Source: Candidatus Altimarinota bacterium (GTDB taxonomy: Bacteria; Patescibacteriota; Gracilibacteria; BD1-5; UBA6164). From it: a stretch of 64,000 nucleotides of DNA. Below, piece after piece: positions 23,079-34,956 of the stretch. The first letter of the stretch is position 1, and every line of letters begins with the position of its first letter. The stretch spans positions 1-64,000 of the forward strand of contig JAQTXG010000001.1 in the NCBI GenBank assembly GCA_028688895.1, given 5' to 3'. The notes under the pieces are model-generated. The model saw only the letters and a list, made by a program, of their open reading frames with translations, was not told the DNA's origin and made no database searches. The position numbers were made by a program, and so were the translations under genes.

Positions 23079-24770
23079 TTATTTTAATTTTAGAGAAATA
23101 TTTTTTATTTTTATATATTCCTTTACTAAATTTATTACATCCAAATGATGACATCTACTACATTTTTCTTTCCATCTACTTTCTCACAAATAATCTTTTA
23201 TATTTTCACTAGTTTTTATTATATTTTTTATATTTTTATCTTCAAATATATTTTTATACAAGTCTAGATTTGTCAAGCTTCACAGTTTTGCCTCAAATTT
23301 ACCACAAGTATAAGAACTTGTTCTAAAAATAGATATATAAAAATAAGGATTATAACAATTCATTGTTTTTCAAACTAATTTTGATTTATCTACATCATCA
23401 TCTTCAGGGTATTGAACAGTTGTTCAATTAATTATTTCATTAAATTCATTTATTATATAATCACTATTGTGGTTTATTGTTTTTATTTTTTGTTTATTTG
23501 ATTCTACTATATATATTATCTCTCTCATATTTTCATCAGAAAATAAAAAATCTTCATTACTGAAATTGTATGGTACTACTCTTTTGTATTCTATTTCTGA
23601 AACATTGTTTTTTATACACAAATCTATAAAACTATTCAGTCCATTTATATTTAAAGGTGTTATTACATACAATGCTCTTACAATTATATCAGGTCTTTTT
23701 TCTCTGATTATTTTTATAGATTTCCACACATTTAAAAAATTATTGAAACTATCATCAGGTCTAGTATTTTTAAAACTATCTAAATTTCCAGATGAGATAT
23801 TTATATAAAAATGATTTATATTTTTATTATCCAAAATACTATCCAAATTTTCAAGCAATCTATATCAATTAGTCAGAAATCATACTTTTATATCTATATA
23901 CTTTAGTTCTTCCAATATATACTTTATTTCTGGATGCAAAAGCGGTTCTCCTGTAATTCAAAGAGCCAGACTTTCCGTTTGAGATTTTTGTATTTTTCTA
24001 AACATGTTAACTAGATCTATTCATTTATATTGTATTTTGTAATTATTTTCATGATTTTCAAACCTTTCAGTCATAAATCCAGGTCAATTAGTTACACAAA
24101 AATTACAGCTAGCATTACAATATTCATACAAATCCAAGTGTAATTCCTTTGGTCAAAGTATAAATAATTTTTTAAAAGCACTTTCTAGTCTGATTAAATC
24201 ATTGTTAATAAATCATCCACTTTTTTTAATAATTTCAATTGTTTTAAATATTATTTCACTATTTACTTCGTCTTGATTATTTACGTAATCAAGTCATATA
24301 TATATTTCTTTATTAGTAAATACTAACATATTTTTATTTATATACAATAAATCAGATTTAGAATATCTTGATTTTATATAAATACTTATATTACTTTTAT
24401 CATGCAATGCTCTAAATAATTCACTTTTTAAAAACCTGTCACTTAGTTCTAGCTTAAAAATAATTTTGTAATCTATTTTTAACAAATCTAGAATTTTAAT
24501 TGTTTTTAGTTTTTCTTCTATATATTTTAAATTGTTTAATGAAATGAGTATCTTTCATTTATTTATACTGAAATAATCATCAAATTCTACATTTTCTAAA
24601 CGAAAATATTTTATTTTGTATTTTGATTCATTAATAGTTATATCCTTTAAAAGAGCTATAAATTTTTTCACTCATAACTCTATTACATCATCTATATCTA
24701 TATCAAAAATCTCTTTGTATCTAGAATATATTTTTTGATATACTATATTTTTAATTACTTTATTCATCAT
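23079..24770 (-). CDS. Radical SAM enzyme 5 with a long N-terminal extension
   Basis: The 563-residue protein has about 205 unrecognised residues before the radical SAM core. The core has CNASCNFC with cysteines at 218, 222 and 225, and ITGEPLLHPEIK downstream. The C-terminus holds MNCYNPYFYISIFRTSSYTCGKFEAKLG and CSRCHHLD, a SPASM-type arrangement. The N-terminal part is rich in Ile, Lys and Asp and might bind a peptide or partner. The start overlaps the end of the asparagine-synthetase-like gene by 16 bp. Confidence 0.87.
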
Positions 24771-26101
24771 AAATTATTCATGTTTTGTATAAAATTCAAT
24801 ACTGAGTAAGTTTCTAAAGGTTTTTTATAAATAATTTTATAATTAAAAAATTCTCACAAATAATTATTATCAAAATATTTTTTATTATCTATTACCAGTT
24901 TTAAATAATCTTTTTTTAATAATTTATAATTTTTAAAATACAAAAAATTATCTTCTGAAACTTCTTTTCCTTCTCTTTCAGAATTAAATGTATATTTTAC
25001 ATCCAAAAAATCAGGAAAGTTACTTTTATATATATTTTTGTAAGTTTTGTAATTCTTTAGCTTTATAGTATCCAATCAAACTATTTTTTCTAAAAAATCA
25101 GTATCCAAAAATGGAAAAACCAAATTAGAATTGAAGTGATTAATAGGACACAACCAAGATTTTCATTGAACTGTATTTATCTCACTTCTCAATACATGAT
25201 TTACAAAACTTTTTATTCAATAATCCAATTTTTTATTTCTTATTAATTTACTTTTATTTACCAAACAATCTTCTATATTTTCATATTCAAACCAACAATT
25301 CATAAGTGAATTTCATAACAATTCTCATCAGCACAATCATGAAAATCAATACATTTCATTGTTTATTTCATCTTTATTTTCATATATTAAGTGATTCAGA
25401 TTCAATTTGTTTGCTAGTATTTTTGATATTTCCAAATCATTTTCATCATAATTTTTATTTGTCCTATATATTGTATTTTCTAGTTTCAATTTTTTTACCA
25501 TAGTAAGCATTATAAGTCTCGAATCAAATCATCAACTTAAATCACTATACATTTTTTCTCATATATACCTCTTTTTTATACCATTTTTAAATGCATCATA
25601 TATTTCAGAAACTCAATTCAAATGATTTTCAGTTAATAAGTAATAATTCAATTCACTTATTTTATCATCTGAAAATGTCAATATACTACCAGGACTTATT
25701 TTGTTAATTTGGCAAATAATAGTTTTATTTTGCGTAATGTATCACAACTGAAAAATTTCTAAAATACTTTCCAAGTTTAAAAAAGATTTATTTATAGTAT
25801 TTCACAATTTTATCAAATCATCTGAGTAACGAAAATCATTTCAATTTTTATAATAATAAAAAGGATACAATCACAATTTATCATTTATTATATGTGTTTT
25901 ATTACTTAAAAAATCTTGTATTACACAAATATAGATTCATTCTGTAGAATTAAGTATAGCAAATAAGTTTTTTACATCTCAATTATACTTGTTTTCAATT
26001 TGTTCTAAAAAATACTTATTGCCCATTCAATAAATATTTCAAAATAAACTCAATTTAATTGATTTATTAGAATTTTGATTACTATTATTTAAATATTCCA
26101 T
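24755..26101 (-). CDS. Asparagine-synthetase-like protein with a glutaminase-like N-terminal domain
   Basis: The 448-residue protein has the PP-loop SDLSGGFDSRL near residues 187-197. It is preceded by a domain that resembles the AsnB amidotransferase fold, with INDKLGLYPFYYY in place of the usual D-x-x-G-x-x-P-L-Y-Y. The catalytic Cys at position 2 is absent (the protein starts MEYL), so it cannot use glutamine in the standard way. That combination is seen in lasso-peptide cyclases and related natural-product enzymes. It is first in the minus-strand operon with five radical SAM genes. Its ATG is only 11 bp from a divergent glycosyltransferase ATG. Confidence 0.83.
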
Positions 26102-26112
26102 ATAATTTAAAA

Positions 26113-29100
26113 ATGTCAAAAATAAATCTAATTATACCACTATATAACTCCAATTATATAGAAAAACAATTAATATCAATAAAAAAACAGCAAAACAAAG
26201 CTATAAAATTAATTATTATTTTTATTGATGACTGATCAACACAATATTACAAAGATATTTACAAAAATATTATCTCAAAATACCGTGATTTAGAAATAAT
26301 TTATAACGAATTATGAGACAAAAACTGACAAAATAGAGTAAGCAAAGCTAGAAACTTATGAGCAATTTTATCATCATCACAAAATCTGTATTTTATAGAC
26401 CAAGAAACAATTTTAACTAAAAATTTTATTAACAACATATCGAAGTATTTAGATAGCGATGAAGTTATTATCTGACCATATCTATGATACAATGATTTAG
26501 AAAAACAATTAAGTGAATCAGATATAGATTTTTTCATGGATAATTGATATGTTAACAAACCAGATTTTAGTGATTTCAGACTAGATTTTTACTTAGAAAA
26601 AACTACTCAAAATAGACTTTGGGAATTTTTTGCTGCATCAAATTTTTTCTTAAAAAAAGATGTATTTTTAAGTGTTTGATGATTTGATGAAACTATTACA
26701 ACATGGTGAGATGAGGACACAGAGTTTTGATATAGATTACAAAAAGCAGGACACAAAATACTATTTGATGAAAACATGCAAGTACTTAATGTATCAGAAA
26801 AACTATACAATAAACCATACAAAATATTATTAGAAAACAATATAGAAACACTATCTAATAACTGGTTACAAAACTACAAAAAACATTATTCACCAGATTA
26901 CAAAAGATATATTTATGATAGATATAATCATTTATCAACTGAATTAAAACAAAAAGTATCACCAGACTTCAAAAAGTATTTTTTAAACAAAAAAAATGTA
27001 TTAATTCATTCTATAAATGGTATATGATTATGACATATAAAAAGGACTCTATTAATTGCATTACAGCTCTATAAATCTGAAGAAATTTGAGAAATAATAT
27101 TTGTAACAAATAGTAAAAATCCATTTTTAATAGAGCAAGCATGATTTAGAGTCTTATCACTAGAATATTGAATAGAAGACTGTTTAAATAGTTCTTCATT
27201 TCAAGAATATGAAACACAAAATTACATAAAAATAAATGAAATAATAAATCAAAATAATATAGATATAATAATACATGATACTTATTTCATAAAAAAAGTA
27301 TTAGATAATAGAATAGATTTATCACATTTTTTAGTTTTGAGAGATAGTGATCTAGACTATTTAAAAACTATACAAGATTATTTATATAGTTTTAAAAAAA
27401 TATTTATACCACATATTAGTGCAGAATTAAGTCAGGAAAAACTAGATTTTTATGTTAAATTCAAGAATATCTCGTATACATGATATGTTTATGATAATAT
27501 AAATATTTCCTCCCTTGATAAGGGGAGGTGGCTGAAAGCCGGAGGGGTTTTGGTTTCACCATGATATTGATGAGATTATGAAAATACAAAATATTTCTTT
27601 GAATATGTTACTAAACTGATAAACTCAAATATAGAAGTATTTTCAAGATACAAAATCACATTTGTATTATGAAAATATTATGATGAATTAAAAGCCAAAA
27701 TTGTCTTTCCAGAATTCATAAACATTTCACAATTTGATGACAATTTGTCAAAAAGTATTGCAAATTGTGAAATGTTTATAGGTAGATGATGATATAATAC
27801 TTTGACTGAAGTTTATACAACAAACACAAAAAGTATACTTTTCCCAGTAGACAGAAATGCAGAAAACCAAGATAATAGAATAGACTTTTTTATCAATCAT
27901 TTCGGAGTAGATTTTATCAAGAAGGGGAGTTATGATTTGGAGAAGGATATTAGTAGTTTGAAAGAATTAGCAAAAAACTCTATCCTGAATCCTTTCTCTA
28001 ATTTTAGAGAAAGGGGCTACAAAGAAACAAACAAAGAATTTTTAGATTGAAAACAAATTATTAGTGAGGAAATTTTAGGAGAAATAAATAAGAAAAATAT
28101 ATTAGTTTTTAAGAATATATTTTTGCCGGAGTCAGAGAATTTTATTTATGAAGAGCTAAGATTATTGGAGGTAATTAATCCGATTATATTTACACTTAAA
28201 ATGGATAATAATAATATATATCCGAATAATTTCAATATAGTTTATAAGAGAGAATTTGATACTTTATTAGATTTAGAATACCCAAAAATAAAGGATACAG
28301 ACTTGTATCTAAAATTTCTAAAGTACTTAGTATTTTTAATAAAAAAATATGATATAAAAATAATTTATACAGAGTTTTTGTTTGATGCAAGTTTCATCGT
28401 AAAGATAAAATCAATTATACCAGATATAAAAATATATTCAGCAGCAAGATGATATGATGTATATGGTTTTTTGAAAAAACAAAATAAGTTTCTTGATAAT
28501 GTTGATAAGATATTTGTGAGGGATGAGGTGATGAGAAAATACATTAAAAACTCTATCCTGAATCCTTTCTCTAATTTTAGAGAAAGGGGCTACAATTACG
28601 AAAAACAAAATTTTGAATTTTCAGACAAAATAGAAATAGTTAGAAGTGTTTTGGATTTTTCAAAGTATAGTTTTGTTAAGAAGGATTTTACTAAACTGGA
28701 TATATTATTTGGATGAAGATTTGTAGAAAAAAAGGGGATAGTTGAAGTATTAGATTTGATTTCACTTTTAGTAAAGCATGATTTAGTAGCTAAAATATGA
28801 TTAATCTGAGATGGAGAATTAAAAAATGATATTTTCAAAAAAATAGATGAATTATGATTAGCAAATAAAATAGAGTATTTTGGCTTTTTAGAGCATAAAG
28901 ATTTGTTAAAGCAGATTAATAATTATAATACATATATCAATTATTCAAAAGTATCAACTAACTGAGATACAGATTGAATACCAAATATGGTACTAGAAAA
29001 TATGCTTAGTTGAAATCTAGTATTTTCTACTCTTATTTGAGGGATTTGAGAAGTAATAATTGACTGAGAAACATGAGTGGTTATAAGTGGAAAAATTGAG

Positions 29101-29223
29101 GATGATTTGGAGAAGATGAGGGGAGTTTTTGATTATGAAATGATTGTTGATAATGCTTATAGAAAAGTAAGAGATGAGTTTGGTAGGGAGAATAGTGTGG
29201 GGAAGTTGGAGATGATGTTATAA
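26113..29223 (+). CDS. Three-domain glycosyltransferase (GT2, MurG-like, GT4)
   Basis: This 1036-residue protein joins three sugar-transfer modules. Residues 1-250 form a GT2 domain (IIPLYNSNYIEKQL, FIDDGS, later WGDEDTEFGYR). Residues 295-630 are MurG/GT28-like (GIGLGHIKRT, VSPGYGGD, GRGGYNTLTEV). Residues 660-1036 are a GT4 domain (GGRFVEKKGIVEVL, GDGELK, NGDTDGIPNMVLENM). It probably builds a surface glycan in successive steps. Three palindromic repeat copies lie in frame at 27508-27548, 27973-28022 and 28546-28595. The last two are identical over 50 bp and both encode NSILNPFSNFRERGY. All segments share one frame with no stop other than TGA. Confidence 0.9.
27508..27548. repeat. In-frame palindromic repeat inside the glycosyltransferase gene
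   Basis: CCTCCCTTGATAAGGGGAGG plus GGCTGAAAGCCGGAGGGG is inserted between the MurG-like subdomains. It is translated as SSLDKGRWLKAGG without breaking the frame. Confidence 0.7.
27973..28022. repeat. In-frame palindromic repeat, copy 1 of an identical 50-bp pair
   Basis: CCTTTCTCTAATTTTAGAGAAAGG is the core hairpin of a 50-bp unit that recurs exactly at 28546-28595. It lies between the MurG-like and GT4 domains. Confidence 0.8.
28546..28595. repeat. In-frame palindromic repeat, copy 2 of an identical 50-bp pair
   Basis: This copy is identical to the unit at 27973-28022 and is read in the same frame (573 bp apart, a multiple of three), giving the same peptide within the GT4 domain region. 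Confidence 0.8.
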
Positions 29224-29366
29224 GTAGTATTTTTATTAGACAAATATGAAAAAGTGAGTATATATAGTATATATTTATTAAATTTTAGTAAAAAATTAAA
29301 AAATAATTTATTAAGTATTTTATAGAATAGAGTATATATTGTAATTTAATTATTGAGAACAAAAAT

Positions 29367-29594
29367 ATGGAAAAAAACAAAAATGTTACTCTTTTTGATT
29401 ATAAAAATATAAAAGTCAGAACTGTAATAATTGATGGAGATGTTTGGTTTGTTGCAAAAGATGTTTGTGATATTCTGGAAATAGCAAACTCTAGAGATGC
29501 TGTTTCAAATTTGTCTGAAAAAATGAAAATGACTCTGGTTTGAAAAGAAAGCCTCGTCGCTTTAACCGACGACCCTAATATTATTGAATACTAA
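29367..29594 (+). pseudogene. Truncated BRO-N (Bro/antirepressor-like) fragment
   Basis: The 75-residue ORF begins with LFDYKNIKVRTVIIDGDVWFVAKDVCDILEIANSRDAVSNLSEKMKM, which matches the N-terminal DNA-binding BRO domain of phage and mobile-element antirepressors. After residue 55 the match is lost and a stop follows, so the domain is cut short and no C-terminal domain exists. It is probably a phage remnant. Around it, 29224-29366 and 29595-29736 hold only AT-rich DNA and a small hairpin near 29638-29662. Confidence 0.7.
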
Positions 29595-29736
29595 GAAAAG
29601 AAAAGATTAGAAGAGAAGTAAAATCCGCCAAATCAAACAGAATGCTTCAGCTTTCTGTTTGATAAGTTACAGAAAGAAAATAGAATAATGTTTGTAACAT
29701 AGGGAGGAAAATTAATTAATTTTATAACTAAATAAT

Positions 29737-30027
29737 ATGCTTGAAAATTATATATTAATATGATGATTAATTTATTTAATTATTACATTATTTTTAAAGA
29801 AAAATTTTAAAATAACATTTTATTTTAATCTTATCATTTTAATTCTTTTATCACTTATAATTCTTTTTATTTATTTGAATATTAATGAAATTGCATGACA
29901 TGCTGCAAATTGAGCACCTCTATTAATGTTAATTTTTGCTATATATTTTAGTGCAATAATTATCAGTTTATTAATTTTTATTACTGAATTAATTATATAT
30001 TTAAAAAATACAAAAACGTTAAAATAA
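29737..30027 (+). CDS. Small three-helix membrane protein, unknown
   Basis: The 96-residue protein has hydrophobic segments at about residues 4-18, 24-43 and 58-85 and almost no charged loops. I do not recognise it. It lies directly before the radical SAM-adenylation fusion gene (6 bp), so it may be co-transcribed with that gene, or it may be part of the mobile remnant upstream. Its composition could also fit an immunity or holin-like protein; nothing decides between these. Confidence 0.55.
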
Positions 30028-30033
30028 ATCCAC

Positions 30034-32325
30034 ATGTACCAAATTACACAAAACTACATCACCTACCAAAACACTTGAAAAAGTCTGATTTTTAGAGCTG
30101 ATTTGCATCTCATATGATGATGTAATTTTAAGTGTGTGATGTGTGATAATTGGAAAAGAGAAATAGAGATGAAATTCACAGAAGATGACTTATACAAAAT
30201 AATTCTAAAACTAAAAAATGATTATAACTGCAATTACATAAGATTTCATGGGCAAGAACCAACTATGTATAGCAAATTGGAAGACCTAATAGCATTCTCA
30301 AAAAAACTGTGATTAAAAGTCGCAATCAAAACTAATGCATGGCTACTTAGTGATAAAAGATTGGTGAAAATATTAAAATATTGATTGGATGAATTGTATT
30401 TGTCTATAGATGGACCAAATGCTGAGATACATGACTATATCAGATGAGTAAATGGATCATTTGCAAAAAATATCGATATAATAAAAAAATCAAAAAAGAT
30501 AAATCCAGATTTAAAGATATACATAAATTCAGTTGTAATGAATTACAACTTTGAAACTCTTGAGCAAATGATAGATTTGTGAAAAAAATACGATATAGAT
30601 AGAGTGAGTTTTGTTTTTTTGAATGATAAGAATAGAAAAGATATTGATAGTTTGAATTTAACTAAACAAGAGTTTTTTTATTTCTTTAATGAGAAAGTGA
30701 AACTTATTTATGAGAAAGCTAAGTTGTACAATATAAATGTAGATTTTTCACCATTTATAAGTGAATTAGTATGAAAAAACAATGAAGAAGTATTGCAAAA
30801 ATTAACAGATATAGAAAAATACCAATGAGAAATAAATAGCTTCTATGAATGAATTTATGGAAAATATTTCTATGACAAATATGGTTGTTTTTGACCACTA
30901 GACCATTCATCTATCAATTATACTGGTGATATGTATGGTTGTTGTGTAGTGGAGAGAAATACTAGTGTATCAGTATGAAATGTATTACAAGATGATATCT
31001 CAGAGATAAAAAATAGTCCAAAATATGAAAAATATAGACAAAACTCAAATGAAAAATGTGGATATGCTTCTAAATGTGCTAGTAATTTCTATACTAGAAA
31101 AACACTATTCAAAGAAATATATTTAAATGATGAACTCTATGATAAAAGTATAGCTATTAATTATTATAGATATTTAAAAGAATTATTTACAGAAGATGAG
31201 TCTATAATAAATAATATAAAACTAAAAAAATTAAAAGAACAATTACTTCATTTTTATGATAATCTGGAATTTTATAGAGAATTATTATTAAATAATAATA
31301 TCAGTAAATCAGATATAGTAAATATTAATTCTCTAGATTTTATAGAGAAATTACCAATCTTGGATAAAGATATTTTGAAACTAAATTATGAACAAATAAT
31401 AAAATTAAGCGAAAATAAACAAGTACTTTATTGAAAAACATCATGAAATACATGAAATGCTTTTAGATTTGTTTATCCACTAGATTTCAAAAGACATATC
31501 AAACAAATTGCTATTTTTTCTGGGGAATCTGACTTCACATTCAAAGATTCATATTTCTTACTGACACCGATTAACTGTAATCAAAAAGCTATAAATAATA
31601 TAAGAGAACCTGATTATGTAAAAAAAATATATATTAGTATATCAGATTTTTATTTCGATAAAGAGTATTTTATAAAAATACAAAAACTATTTATAGATAA
31701 TAAAAATACTAAATATCTCCATGCAGATGCTAAATATTTATTGTATTTAATACTTTGATTCCATAAATTTGATTTAGAATTACCGAAATTGAAAGCTATA
31801 AGTCTGACTTATACTTATACAAATAAAAGTTTAAAAGAATTTATAAAACAAGTGTTTGATTGTAATGTATTAGATAATTATGGATGTAGTGAAGTGTGAC
31901 CAATCAGTATAGATATAGACTCAAATAAGAAATTGTATTGAGATAATATTATTTTTGAAGAGTTAAATTGAGAATTTGTAGTTACAGATTTAGATAATCC
32001 TTATTTTCCATTTATTAGATACAAAAATGATGATTTATGAAAATATGATTGAAATAATATAATAATAAATGGAAAGAAAAATCAATTATTAAATAGTAAA
32101 TCACTTAGAGATTTAGATGATTTTTTCAGTGAATATTTCAGTGAAATACTATTTTATCAGTTTGATGAAAATAAGTTGTTTTATTTTTCTTTTAACAATA
32201 TTGATAATGTTTTGTTAAAAACGAAGTTAAATCAATTTCTTTGAATAGATTTTGAAGCAATAAAAATATGAGAAAATGAGTTTTTTGAATTAGGGGATTG
32301 TAGTAAATTTAAAACAATTATATAA
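30034..32325 (+). CDS. Radical SAM/SPASM enzyme fused to an adenylate-forming (PaaK/CapK-like) domain
   Basis: The 763-residue protein has a radical SAM core with CNFKCVMC at residues 30-37, GQEPTMY, LSIDGP and a SPASM end (CFGP...GDMYGCCV...CGYASKC) up to about residue 355. The second half resembles phenylacetate-CoA ligase and CapK proteins. It has the ATP-binding loop LYGKTSGNTGNAF near residue 465 and NYGCSEVGP near 614, which are the usual adenylation motifs. Such a domain would activate a carboxylate as an acyl-AMP. The fusion suggests radical modification followed by activation or ligation of the same substrate. It opens a run of seven plus-strand radical SAM genes. Confidence 0.87.
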
Positions 32326-32327
32326 TC

Positions 32328-33641
32328 ATGAGTGAAAAAATTATAAAAGAAACAAAAAGTCTACAAAAATCAGTAGTAAATCTAACTATACAACTAACTG
32401 ATTTCTGTAATTTTTCATGTAAATATTGCGTAACCTGAAAAAAATTCAGCTGACAATATATTAATAAAAATGATTTTGAACAAATAGAAACATTAATAAA
32501 AAAACTTAAAAATATATATAAAATGGTAAATATTACTATTTCATGAGGAGAACCAACTTTATGTAAAGATTTTTTTCTATTATTGAAAATTATTACTAAT
32601 TTAGATGTAAATATTATTATTAATACAAATTGATTTATTTTTTCAAAAGAGAGTATAAAAGTAAATGAATTATCTAAACTACAATTTGTAAACAATATAG
32701 ATTTCAATGTTACATTTCATTTTAAGGAATACGAGAAAAGTTTTAATACATTTATAGAATCAATAAAAGTATTAGATATGTACAACATAAATTACTGAAT
32801 CAATTTCTTGCTACCAGACGATGAAAAATATGAAGATTTTATAGATGTAAGAGACAAAATACTATCTTCATTATTAGTAAATAGACATACATACAACCTT
32901 ATAAAACTAACAAATGGCAATATATCGGAATCATATGACAATAGATATCTAGATTTATTTAATGAAAAGTTTAAACAAGAAATAAAAAATAAAAACATAG
33001 AAATTATATATGATGATTTGGAAAAAGAAAAATTAAATACTAGTGAAATCCTATATAAATGATTAAATAAATTTTGATGATATAAATGCAATTATTTTTC
33101 AAAACAATTTTTAAATATATATATAAACACAGATTTATCCATATATTTTTGAAGTTGTTTTACCTTAAATAGACTTAAGTATTCTTTTGCAGAATTGTAC
33201 ATACTATTGGATAAAAGTGCAGAAAAAAGTATTGTATGTTGAGATTATTCTTGTTTGTGTGATTTGGATTATAATTCAAACAAAAAAAGAATATCAAACA
33301 ATACATTTAGAAACAGTATATCACAAATTATAAACAAACTTGTAGATAAATATACAGAAATATTAGATTTATCTATATCAAACAATAGCATACAAATTAT
33401 ATTATTATCAAAAAACATATATTATTTTGTTACTATAGAAAAAATAATAGATAAAAATACAAAATATCCATATACTGATTGAGAATTATGATACCATTAT
33501 TTTACAAAAAATCTATATAATGAATTTATAAATATAAATCAGTCAAATAAAGATTTTATAAACATATTTATGAAAAGGTTATTCATATTTAATAGTATAT
33601 TTAAAAAATTATTAAACAATTTAAATGAAAAAAATACTTAG
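32328..33641 (+). CDS. Radical SAM enzyme 7
   Basis: The 437-residue protein has CNFSCKYC at residues 27-34 and SGGEPTL downstream. A C-terminal half has scattered cysteines (KCNYF, FGSC, VCGDYSCLC) that could bind auxiliary clusters. The last 130 residues are Ile-, Asn- and Lys-rich and unrecognised. It starts 2 bp after the fusion gene and overlaps the next gene by 17 bp, which makes an operon very likely. Confidence 0.86.
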
Positions 33642-34956
33642 TTTAAAATCAACCGAAAAAGTAATCAATATAACTTTCAATATCACTTACAAATGCAATT
33701 TTAAGTGTTATTATTGTTTCGCTTGAGAACTTAGTGATAAAACTTTTGAGTTCAATATTGAAAACAAAACAAAACTATATATTTTTATAAAGTCAATTAT
33801 TAAAAATAATATAGACATAAAAATCAAGTTTTTAATCACTTGATGAGAACCTATTTTGAATAAAGACTTTTGAGAACTGATTGAATTTTTACTATGATTT
33901 AAAAGTATTTATGTAACTGTCACGAGTAATATATTTTTACTAGGAAAGATTTATGATAAACTAGAAATATTTAAAAATAATAGATTTCTATTAATTCCGA
34001 CTTTTCATTACTTTGAATACCAAAAATATGATCTAGACACAAAAATATTTATAAAAAATATAAACATTTTACAAGAAAAAAATATAAACTTTGATATAAA
34101 TTTTCTCATACCTACTAATTATTCTGATTTTACAGAATTTAAATCAAAATATGAAAAAATTATATTAGAATGTAATCTAGAAAACAATCAATATCACTTA
34201 GATTTGATACAAGAAAAACAAGTTATTTCAGAGAATTATGACAAATATATACTAGATTATTTTTATTATGAAAAGTTAAAAAATCATACAAGAAAAAATA
34301 CATTGAATATAATATTTGATGATAAATCAAGTAAAACTTATGACAATAAAAGTATTATAGAAAAATGATTAAATGATTTTAAATGATACAAGTGTTTTCC
34401 TTTTGAAATACCTACAAACTTGATGATTGATTATGATTTAAAATGTGTTTTTGCATGATGTACCACTCTAATAAATCAAACATATGATTTGGTCGAAGTC
34501 ACAAAATTACTCAATAACTGAAAAGATAATTATGTGATATGTAATACTTCAAATTGTTCATGTCTAGCAAATATACCGATAAAAAAAATTTACAACGAAT
34601 CTACATATAACAGATTATCAAAAATAAAAAATATATTAAATGATAAATTGAGAGACTTTTTAGTTTTAGATTGACTGGATTTTGTAGAAATAGATGTAAA
34701 TACAAATACTAAATCATTAAGTATTTCATATAGTTCTATAAATAAAAACTATTTTTTACATATTATGATAGAACAATCAAATCCAAAATTAAATTACAAA
34801 AAGACTTTCAATTGATTATGAGTTTATACCTACATTACAAATTATCAATGATGAATAATCAATTATGAAATATCAGAGTTTGACTTTAATCAAAATAAAA
34901 TATTTACCAAGATTCAAAAAATAGTCCCAATTTTATTAAAAGTACTTAGATTATAA
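33625..34956 (+). CDS. Radical SAM enzyme 8
   Basis: The 443-residue protein contains CNFKCYYC at residues 24-31 and an ITGGEPILN segment. A Cys-rich region appears about residues 255-330 (YKCFPF, KCVFAGC, ICNTSNCSC). Its length and the position of those cysteines match the preceding gene, so the two look like diverged paralogues. The start lies within the upstream gene and the stop abuts the next ATG. Confidence 0.86.
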
